Below the pieces are notes generated by a model, which made no database searches, was not told the origin of the DNA, and saw nothing but the letters and a program-made list of their open reading frames with translations. From Phenylobacterium sp. CCH9-H3 (GTDB taxonomy: Bacteria; Pseudomonadota; Alphaproteobacteria; Caulobacterales; Caulobacteraceae): a stretch of 59,835 nt of DNA. Position 1 is the first letter of the stretch, and every line of letters begins with the position of its first letter. Positions 24,218 through 31,149 of this stretch are shown one piece after another. A program made the position numbers and the translations under genes. The stretch is taken from the NCBI RefSeq assembly GCF_001557235.1, contig NZ_LSJI01000125.1, forward strand, positions 1-59,835, written 5' to 3'.

Positions 24218-25693
24218 ATGGCGGACGATACAGGCGCCTTTCGCGCCATCCAGCATGACGGCGCGACGCCGCAGCCTCATCGCCGCGGCCCGCTGCGGCC
24301 CGAGCGGCTGCAGCCCGTGCGCTCGCGTGTGTCCGGGGCGGGCATCGCCCGCCTCTTCCAGGCGGGGGACGCGGCCGCCCTGATGGCGGCCTCCTTCGCC
24401 GCGGGCCTTCTGATCGATCTGCCCAAGGTGATGTGGATCGGCGCGCCCCTGCTGGCGGTGCTGCTGCTGGTCGCCACCGGCGCCTACGCCATGAATTCCC
24501 GCGAGCGCTCGCGCCGCAGGTTCGGCCGCCTTCTGATCGCGGCGGCGGCGGCCGGCGGCGGTGCGGGCACGGCCTGCGGCCTCCTGGACCCCGCGTTCCC
24601 CGCCATCGGTTGCGCCGCCTGGGTCGCCGCCGCCGCCTCGGCGCTGGTCCTGTCGCACCTGCTGTGGGGCGCCATCCTGAAGGATCTGCGCAAGCGCGGC
24701 CTGCTCACGCCCAACCTCATCATCGTGGGCGGCACCGCCTCGGCCCAGCGGCTGATCAAGCGCGCCCTGAAGACCCGCGACGTGAACATCCTGGGCGTCT
24801 TCGACGATCGCCGCGACCGCGTGGGGCCCAAGGTTTGCGGCGTGCCGGTGCTGGGCAAGACCGCCGACCTTATCGACCACCGCATCCTGCCCTACGTGGA
24901 CCGGATCGTCGTAACCGTGCCGCCCAAGGCCAGCGCCCGGATCGCGCAACTCCTCGAACGGCTCGCGCCGATCCCCAATCCGATCTTCCTGCTGCTGGAC
25001 GACACGGACGATGAGACCGAGACGCAGGCCATCGGCCGCATCGCCGACTTCGACCTCATGCACGTCTCCGGCGCGGCCGAGCGGTCGGGCTATCTCCTGG
25101 CCAAGCGCGCCCTGGACCTGACCCTGTCGATCCTGGCGTTGATCGCGCTGGCGCCCCTGATGACCGCCGTCGCAATCGCTATCCGCCTGGACAGCCCCGG
25201 CCCGGTCTTCTTCCGCCAGCGCCGCCACGGCTACATGAACGAGGAGATCGTGGTCTGGAAGTTCCGCTCGATGCGCGTGGAGGCTTCGGACCACAAGGCG
25301 GCGCGCCAGGTCTCGGCCGACGACGACCGCGTCACCAAGGTCGGCCGCTTCATCCGCAAGACCAGCCTCGACGAACTGCCGCAGATCTTCAACATCATCA
25401 CCGGCGAGATGTCGGTCGTTGGTCCCCGGCCTCACGCCATCGGCATGCTGAGCGGCGGCGCCGAAGCCTCCAAGCTGGTCGAGACCTACGCCCACCGCCA
25501 CCGCATCAAGCCCGGCCTGACCGGCTGGGCCGCGGTCAATGGCTCTCGGGGCCCGGTGGATACGGCCGAAGACGTCCGCCGCCGCGTCGCCCTGGACCTC
25601 GAATACGTCGAGCGCCGCTCGTTCTGGCTCGACATCGCCATCATCCTGCGCACCGCCCCCTGCCTCCTGGGCGACAGCGGCGCGGTGCGATAG
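24218..25693 (+). CDS. Undecaprenyl-phosphate sugar phosphotransferase (full-length WbaP/HfsE-like), copy 3
   Basis: Polytopic priming transferase of 491 residues. The N-terminal membrane region (about 45-165) has four hydrophobic segments. A CoA-binding-like Rossmann domain follows (NLIIVGGTASAQRLIKRAL, about 165-280), then a TM helix and the PHPT catalytic domain with FFRQRRHGYMNEE, WKFRSM, SLDELPQIFNII and GEMSVVGPRPHA. This is the complete WbaP-type architecture, in contrast to the two short copies just upstream. It likely loads the first hexose-1-phosphate of the repeat unit. The start at the ATG at 24218 follows the preceding gene by 75 bp. Confidence 0.93.
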   Translation: MADDTGAFRAIQHDGATPQPHRRGPLRPERLQPVRSRVSGAGIARLFQAGDAAALMAASFAAGLLIDLPKVMWIGAPLLAVLLLVATGAYAMNSRERSRRRFGRLLIAAAAAGGGAGTACGLLDPAFPAIGCAAWVAAAASALVLSHLLWGAILKDLRKRGLLTPNLIIVGGTASAQRLIKRALKTRDVNILGVFDDRRDRVGPKVCGVPVLGKTADLIDHRILPYVDRIVVTVPPKASARIAQLLERLAPIPNPIFLLLDDTDDETETQAIGRIADFDLMHVSGAAERSGYLLAKRALDLTLSILALIALAPLMTAVAIAIRLDSPGPVFFRQRRHGYMNEEIVVWKFRSMRVEASDHKAARQVSADDDRVTKVGRFIRKTSLDELPQIFNIITGEMSVVGPRPHAIGMLSGGAEASKLVETYAHRHRIKPGLTGWAAVNGSRGPVDTAEDVRRRVALDLEYVERRSFWLDIAIILRTAPCLLGDSGAVR

Positions 25694-25700
25694 GGGGCGA

Positions 25701-25961
25701 CTAGCGCTTGTTCGGAGGGAACGTGAACCCGAACGGCTTCAGGACCAGCAGGATGTATATCAGGACGCCCAGAACGATCAGGAACGACACCAGCCCCTGC
25801 CCCTCGTTGCCGAACCAGTTGGCGACGGCGCAGCCGACGGCGGGCGGTAGGTAGTGGAGGATCGTGTCCTGGGGTTCACCAGGTTGCACCGACCTGTGCA
25901 GAAACAGCACGACCAGTCCGCCGAAGATGGCGACGGTGATCCAATCGTAGACGGTTTCCAC
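25701..25961 (-). CDS. Small membrane protein resembling the XrtV sorting-system accessory protein
   Basis: Protein of 86 residues from the GTG at 25961, chosen because GGGGGAG lies 8 bp upstream; a longer ATG frame to 26036 is less likely. Two hydrophobic helices are seen: TVAIFGGLVVLFL (9-21) and FLIVLGVLIYILLVL (60-74). The intervening LPPAVGCAVANWFGNEG and the final LKPFGFTFPPNKR match my memory of the small accessory protein found with XrtV exosortases in Alphaproteobacteria; this needs a profile search. An exosortase is encoded 26 kb away in this window (52318-53199). The gene is convergent with copy 3 of the sugar transferases. Confidence 0.75.
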   Translation of the reverse strand: METVYDWITVAIFGGLVVLFLHRSVQPGEPQDTILHYLPPAVGCAVANWFGNEGQGLVSFLIVLGVLIYILLVLKPFGFTFPPNKR

Positions 25962-26220
25962 GTTCTGCTCCCCCAACCTATCCGCGTTTCCTAGCAGGAT
26001 AACGCCCGTGTGCAATCGCACGCGACGGTGCGACACCCAGCACCTCCCGATGTGGAGGCTCGAAACAGATTAGCAATTTCCATGCCTCGCACACCGTGCG
26101 CTCGGTTGATAACGCCGACCGGCGCAAGGTATCCAATCAACGATGTATGCGCTTGGGATTTGCGGCGGACCGGTCAGGCGGTGCGCTCATGATCGGCCGA
26201 CGCAAATCTAGGAAGAGCTC

Positions 26221-28827
26221 TTGACCTCCAGGCCAGTGAACGATGCCGAGGCGAGTGCGGCGGCGACCTTCGCGCACCGGCTGGAGACCTTCGGCGACGC
26301 GATCGCGGTCGTTACGGAGGACGGGGAGTCCGTAAGCTACGCGGAGCTCGCGCGAAGAGCGGACGACTTTTCGGCTTCGCTCGGGACGGATCGCCGCCTG
26401 GTTCTGGTCGAGGCTGCAAATCAGCTGCCGCCTCTCGTGGCCTATCTTGGCGCGCTGCGTGGGGGGCACGCCGTCATACTCGCCGCGGCGCGGGGCAATA
26501 CCGATGCTCTGCGGGAAACGTTCAATCCTGACGCACGCTTTGCGTGGGATGGCGGCGAGTGGTTGCTCCAAACCCAGGCCCCCACAGGACACCTCTTGCA
26601 CCCCGATCTCGCGGTGCTGCTGTCCACCTCGGGCACCACGGGGGCCACGAAGCTCGTGCGTCTTGCCGGCTCCGCCGTCGAGGCCAACGCGGCCTCAATC
26701 GTCGAGTACCTGGGGATCACCTCGGCAGACCGCGCCATAACCTCGCTTCCATTCCACTACAGCTACGGTCTGTCGGTGGTGAACTCCCACCTTTCCGTAG
26801 GGGCCACACTGCTCCTTACCGAGCGGTCGGTTGTCGACGTGGATTTCTGGAGGTTCTTCGAAGCGCGTCAGGGGACCTCGCTGGCCGGCGTGCCCTACAC
26901 CTACGAGTTGCTGGAACGCTCGGGCTTCCTGGACAGCGCCCCGCCGTCGCTCCGCACGATGACTCAGGCCGGCGGCCGCCTTCCACCGGAGACGGTGACG
27001 CGGTTCGGACGCTGGGCGGAGGAGCGCGGAATCCGATTCTTCGTGATGTACGGCCAGACCGAGGCGACCGCACGGATGGCCTACCTGCGTCCAGATGAAG
27101 TGCTGAGCCGCGCCGGCGACATCGGCAGGGCCATTCCGGGCGGTGAGTTCCGGCTGATCGACGCAGACGGGGAGACGGTAGAGACGCCCGACACGGTGGG
27201 CGAACTCGTCTATCGCGGGCCGAATGTGATGATGGGCTACGCGACGCGGCCCGAGGATCTCGCGCGCGGCGCCGAACTCACGGAGCTCCATACGGGGGAC
27301 CTAGCCCGCCGCGACAAGGATGGTGTGTACCGCATTGTCGGGCGCAAGAGCCGGTTCGCCAAGATCTACGGCCTTAGGGTCAGTCTCGACGACGTCGAGG
27401 CTCAACTCGGACGTCTCGGCCATCGCGGCGTGGTCGTCAGCGACGATGTAGCCATCTACGTGGCGCTCCTGAACGGGGGCGACGCTGACCGGGTCGGCGA
27501 GCAACTGAGCGCCACCTACAAGCTGCCCCCCAATGCGTTCCGGGTCGAAATCTGGAACGAGTTGCCGACGCTGCCATCCGGAAAGATCGACTACCAGTCG
27601 ATCCTGCGGGAATCCCGGGCGCGAGCGAGCGCCGCCGCCAGCGGCGCCGCGCCGGATGGTCGCCACGCGATCGAAGCTGCGTTCGCTCAGGCGTTTCCAC
27701 GCGTGACGGTCGGGTCCGACGACACCTTTGTCGGGCTCGGCGGCGATTCCCTGAACTATGTGAATCTATCCCTCGCTATCGAGGGCGCGCTCGGCTTCCT
27801 CCCCGACGAGTGGGAGACGCTTTCGATCGGTCGCCTCTGCGCCATGAAGCCTCGCGGAACGCCGCTGCGGTGGTGGAGCCTGCGGACCATCGAGACGGAA
27901 GTCGTCATCCGGATGCTGGCCATCCTGGCGGTCGTCGTGAACCACGCCTCGGCATTCGTTGTCGGAGGCGGCGCTGAGGTCCTCATGATTCTCGCGGGGT
28001 ACAACCTCGGTCGCTACCAGAAAGCCAGGCTCGCCCAGGGCAAGGGATTCAGCGTCGCGCTCGCGTTTGCGCAACGCATTCTGCTTCCCTACTACGCGAT
28101 CCTGGTCGCCTATCTAATCGCGAAGCGCTCGTTCGACCTGCCGTCGCTGCTTCTCGTCAGCAATTTCTCCGGGCGCTTCGGGTCGCTGATCGAGCCGTTC
28201 TGGTTCATCGAGGCGATCTTCCAGGCGTTCGTTGTCGTGGCGCTCTTGAGCCTGTTCAAACCCGTGCAGCGTACGATCGCCTACGATCCCTGGCGCTTCG
28301 GGCTGATCTGCCTCGTCGCGGCGTTCTGCCTGAAATGCCTCGCGACCAATCTCCTCGATCACGCCCACCTGGAAAACAGGACGCCGGACGCCACGCTGTA
28401 CCTGATCGCGCTGGGCTGGTGCTTCAATGAGGCGAACACGCAGAGCCGGCGATTGATCCTCACCGCCGCGATGGCGGGCCTTGTGGTGCTGCAGGTGGTC
28501 GGTATACCCGGCTTCTTCGACGCCTACCCGCCGCCCACCAGCTACTCCCATGCGGCCTGGCTGGCGCTCTGCGCCGCCGGGCTGTTGTGGGTGCGCCGCC
28601 TCCTCCTGCCGAACCTCGTCCATCGCATCGTCGGCGATATCGCGGCTGCCAGCTTCTACATCTATCTGACGCACGTGGTTGTCCTCTGGCTGATCTACTG
28701 GCGTTTGGGCTTCCAGGACCTCTTCACGAACCTGGCCGCCTCGGTGGCGCTCGGCCTCGTGGCCTGGTGGGTCGCCAGTCGCGCGGAAGAGCTGAGGGGC
28801 CCCAAGGCCCTTCGGCCCGCGCTGTAG
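26221..28827 (+). CDS. Adenylation / acyl-carrier / membrane acyltransferase fusion protein
   Basis: Single polypeptide of 868 residues with three parts. (1) Adenylate-forming domain, about 15-465: STSGTTG (135-141), YGQTE (277-281), LHTGD (356-360) and catalytic Lys455 in LPSGK. (2) Carrier domain, about 480-545, with the phosphopantetheine site LGGDSL, Ser510. (3) Membrane domain, about 555-855, about ten TM segments, opening with Arg564 and His575 spaced as in acyltransferase-3 proteins. The order suggests activation of a carboxylic acid as AMP ester, loading on the carrier and transfer through the membrane to a glycan, like DltA-DltC-DltB in one chain. Start is TTG at 26221. It stands between exopolysaccharide genes and precedes a lipoprotein hydrolase by 11 bp. 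The substrate is unknown. Confidence 0.92.
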   Translation: MTSRPVNDAEASAAATFAHRLETFGDAIAVVTEDGESVSYAELARRADDFSASLGTDRRLVLVEAANQLPPLVAYLGALRGGHAVILAAARGNTDALRETFNPDARFAWDGGEWLLQTQAPTGHLLHPDLAVLLSTSGTTGATKLVRLAGSAVEANAASIVEYLGITSADRAITSLPFHYSYGLSVVNSHLSVGATLLLTERSVVDVDFWRFFEARQGTSLAGVPYTYELLERSGFLDSAPPSLRTMTQAGGRLPPETVTRFGRWAEERGIRFFVMYGQTEATARMAYLRPDEVLSRAGDIGRAIPGGEFRLIDADGETVETPDTVGELVYRGPNVMMGYATRPEDLARGAELTELHTGDLARRDKDGVYRIVGRKSRFAKIYGLRVSLDDVEAQLGRLGHRGVVVSDDVAIYVALLNGGDADRVGEQLSATYKLPPNAFRVEIWNELPTLPSGKIDYQSILRESRARASAAASGAAPDGRHAIEAAFAQAFPRVTVGSDDTFVGLGGDSLNYVNLSLAIEGALGFLPDEWETLSIGRLCAMKPRGTPLRWWSLRTIETEVVIRMLAILAVVVNHASAFVVGGGAEVLMILAGYNLGRYQKARLAQGKGFSVALAFAQRILLPYYAILVAYLIAKRSFDLPSLLLVSNFSGRFGSLIEPFWFIEAIFQAFVVVALLSLFKPVQRTIAYDPWRFGLICLVAAFCLKCLATNLLDHAHLENRTPDATLYLIALGWCFNEANTQSRRLILTAAMAGLVVLQVVGIPGFFDAYPPPTSYSHAAWLALCAAGLLWVRRLLLPNLVHRIVGDIAAASFYIYLTHVVVLWLIYWRLGFQDLFTNLAASVALGLVAWWVASRAEELRGPKALRPAL

Positions 28828-28838
28828 GCGCGGCGGGC

Positions 28839-29927
28839 ATGGCGCAGCCTCATCGAGGCCCCGGCCGCGTCGCAGCGCGCCGCACGGCCGTCGCCCTTCT
28901 GGCGTTGCTGACGGGCTGTGGCTCGCTCGGCGGCGAGGCCGGCTCCGCCTACGCTCGAGCCGGCGCCCTCGTACGCCTGCCGGATGGACGTCAGCTCAAC
29001 CTTCGCTGTAGCGGCTCAGGCAGTCCGACCATCCTGCTCGAATCCGGGTTCGGAGCCAGTTCCTCGGCCTGGTACAAGGTCCAGCCAGCGCTGGCGCGGA
29101 CCACGCGGGTCTGCGCCTATGATCGGGCGGGCTCGGGCTTCAGCGATCCGGGCCCTCTGCCCCGCGATGGCGGAGCCATAGCCCGGGATCTGGAGCAGGC
29201 GCTGGCGGCCGCACGAATCAAGGGGCCGTTCGTGATCGTCGGCCACTCCGCCGGCGGTCTCTATGCCCGGGTGTTCGCCGCCCGCCAACCGCGCGACGTG
29301 GTCGGCCTGGTGCTGCTCGACACCACCGTGGAGCGCCGGGCGCCCCGGCCCGTCGGCGATGGCCTGGATGGAATTCGGCGGCGTGTTCAACGGTGTCTGG
29401 CGGTGTCGGAGCTTCAACCCCAGCCCGCCGACTCGGACCCGCAATGGAGTGGCTGCCTACCCGCCAAGGGCGATGCCCACGCCCGCGAGGTGGCCCGGCG
29501 GCCCGACACCTGGCGAAACCAGCTCTCGGAGCTGGACAGTATCTTCGGACGCACCTCGGACCAGGTTTTCCGGGCCGCGGGCGTGCTGCGGGACATCCCG
29601 CTCTATGTGGTCACGGCCTCGGACACCGCCGCGGCCGCACCATCCTATGGCTTCGACAAGCCGCAATCCGTGCTTGTCCTGCAGCATCAGGCGATCGCCC
29701 GCGCAGCCGATGCGGGCTCGCAGCAGACGGTGCTCTCGTCCCACATGATCATGTTCGACCGGCCCGATGTCGTCGTATCGGCCGTCGAGGAAATGGTTCG
29801 CGCGAGCCGCGCCGGCCGGGCGCCACAGCCTCTCCCGCCCGCGGAGACGGACCTGCCCTCGACCGACGAGCTCTTCGGTCCGCCGGGCGCGCCGATCGAT
29901 CCGCTTCGGCCGCCGGGCGGCCTTTGA
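28839..29927 (+). CDS. Alpha/beta-hydrolase, probable lipoprotein
   Basis: Protein of 362 residues from the ATG at 28839. The N-terminus has a signal followed by a lipobox-like LLTGC (Cys near residue 27). The hydrolase core has the oxyanion region LLESGFGASSSAW, CAYDRAGSGFSDPGP and the nucleophile elbow GHSAGG with catalytic Ser, as in alpha/beta-hydrolase fold esterases. The late His may lie in SSHMIMFDRPD. It follows the acyltransferase fusion by 11 bp and is probably co-transcribed. An esterase that removes or edits acyl groups placed by that protein is an attractive inference, not shown by sequence. Confidence 0.88.
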   Translation: MAQPHRGPGRVAARRTAVALLALLTGCGSLGGEAGSAYARAGALVRLPDGRQLNLRCSGSGSPTILLESGFGASSSAWYKVQPALARTTRVCAYDRAGSGFSDPGPLPRDGGAIARDLEQALAAARIKGPFVIVGHSAGGLYARVFAARQPRDVVGLVLLDTTVERRAPRPVGDGLDGIRRRVQRCLAVSELQPQPADSDPQWSGCLPAKGDAHAREVARRPDTWRNQLSELDSIFGRTSDQVFRAAGVLRDIPLYVVTASDTAAAAPSYGFDKPQSVLVLQHQAIARAADAGSQQTVLSSHMIMFDRPDVVVSAVEEMVRASRAGRAPQPLPPAETDLPSTDELFGPPGAPIDPLRPPGGL

Positions 29928-29937
29928 GCCGGAGTTG

Positions 29938-30219
29938 CTAGTCCAGCCTGGCGAGCTGTTTCAGCCGGCGGGCTTCGCGCGCCGTCATGCACTTGGGCGC
30001 GGTCCAGCGCTCGCCCTTGGCTGCGGCTGCATCGGCCTTCACGAACTCGGTCTTGCCGAACTCGCGGGCGAACGCCCGGCGGGTCATCGCCGAGTTGTCG
30101 CAGATGTAGACGGTCCGCCCGGCCTCGGCCGAGCCGCTGGTGGCTTTCGAATTTTCGCTGGAGATGGCCGGTCCGGCCGCCAGGGCCGACAGGATGGCCG
30201 CGCAGATCATGGTCCGCAT
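29938..30219 (-). CDS. Small secreted hypothetical protein
   Basis: Protein of 93 residues with signal peptide MRTMICAAILSALAAGPAIS. The mature part contains two cysteines (YICDNS and APKCMTAREARR), which may form a disulfide, and is basic at the C-terminus. No family is recognised. It converges with the hydrolase gene (10 bp apart). The ATG at 30219 has an AGGAGG-type site just upstream on the minus strand, so the start is well supported. Confidence 0.75.
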   Translation of the reverse strand: MRTMICAAILSALAAGPAISSENSKATSGSAEAGRTVYICDNSAMTRRAFAREFGKTEFVKADAAAAKGERWTAPKCMTAREARRLKQLARLD

Positions 30220-30466
30220 CGATGTTCCTCCTAAAGGCGGCTGAACGCCGCTCTTGGAGGCAAACCCTACTCCTTAACAGCAATATGCGAAAGTTTTACG
30301 ACGAGCCCGCGACAATTCGCGCTCAGGTGCAGAAGCGTCGATGTCATCGACTCCTTGCCGACGCTTCATCGAACTGTCGCCGCGGCGCCAGATACTTGCC
30401 GGATTGCTGATGGAGGACGACGCCAGGAACGCCTGCGGATCGTCTACGCGGGAGGAGAGCCGCTGC

Positions 30467-31024
30467 ATGCGGTACGGCGTTGTCCGAGCGTCACCGGAAC
30501 TTCCGCCCCCGAGCGTGCAGCGACGGCTGGTCGAAGCGATCGGCTGCGATGTCGTGCTCGAAGAGGGGTCAACGGCAAGTCCTCCTCGCCGCAACCTGAT
30601 GAATGTCTTGATGGGCCTGAAGCGGGGCGACGAAGTTCTCGTCCATGGCCTGGAAGCCCTCGACGCCACCACGGGCGAGCTCGCCAAGCTGCTCCGGCGA
30701 TTCTTCGAGGTGGGCGTGACACTGCGCATCGTCGGCGGATCCCGGGCCGAGGTCCTGGCGCCGGATGGCGCGATCCCCCGGGTCCTGGCCCTGCTGGCCG
30801 ACCATGAGATGCGCCGCCCGGCCCGCGAAGCCGGCCGCCGGCGGCGCGGGCCCGCGGACGCCGGCCCGCTGACGCAGCACCAGCTCAAGTTCGCCCGCGA
30901 CATGCACCGGCGGGGCCATTCGATGCGGGCCATCGGCCTGCTCTTCCGCCTGACCCCGAACGAGGTGGCGCGCCTGCTACGCAGCCAGCACGCAGTTACG
31001 CCGGACCTCGACGCCGAGGCCTGA
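30467..31024 (+). CDS. Degenerate serine-recombinase/resolvase-like protein with C-terminal helix-turn-helix
   Basis: Protein of 185 residues from the ATG at 30467, preceded by GGAGGAG; the frame is open to 30341, but the resolvase-like fold begins exactly at MRYGVVRAS. Residues 1-95 follow the resolvase N-terminal pattern: YGVVRAS, QRRLVEAIGCDVVLEE, then LMNVLMGLKRGDEVLVHGLEALD. The nucleophile Ser is in place, but the arginines of the usual DRLxRS segment are lost (GLEALDATT). The C-terminus (about 135-175) has a helix-turn-helix (LTQHQLKFARDMHRRG...MRAIGLLFRLTPNEVARLL). It is probably a DNA-binding protein without recombinase activity. No mobile-element partner genes are nearby. Confidence 0.8.
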   Translation: MRYGVVRASPELPPPSVQRRLVEAIGCDVVLEEGSTASPPRRNLMNVLMGLKRGDEVLVHGLEALDATTGELAKLLRRFFEVGVTLRIVGGSRAEVLAPDGAIPRVLALLADHEMRRPAREAGRRRRGPADAGPLTQHQLKFARDMHRRGHSMRAIGLLFRLTPNEVARLLRSQHAVTPDLDAEA

Positions 31025-31046
31025 GCCGGCGGGCGGAAGCCGGAAA

Positions 31047-31077
31047 GGCCGGTCGAGACGGAAGGTCACGACCGGCC
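31047..31077. terminator. Strong inverted repeat between convergent genes, possible terminator
   Basis: Perfect 9-bp arms GGCCGGTCG and CGACCGGCC with a 13-base loop lie between the convergent resolvase-like and TonB-receptor genes. There is no T-run on either side, so it is not a classic intrinsic terminator, but the position fits a bidirectional transcription stop. Confidence 0.5.
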
Positions 31078-31149
31078 AGGAAGCCCGAACTCAGGATATG
31101 GAAGCTGAGCGCATCCGGCGGCCCGCGGGCGGGCCGGCCGGAATCCTCT

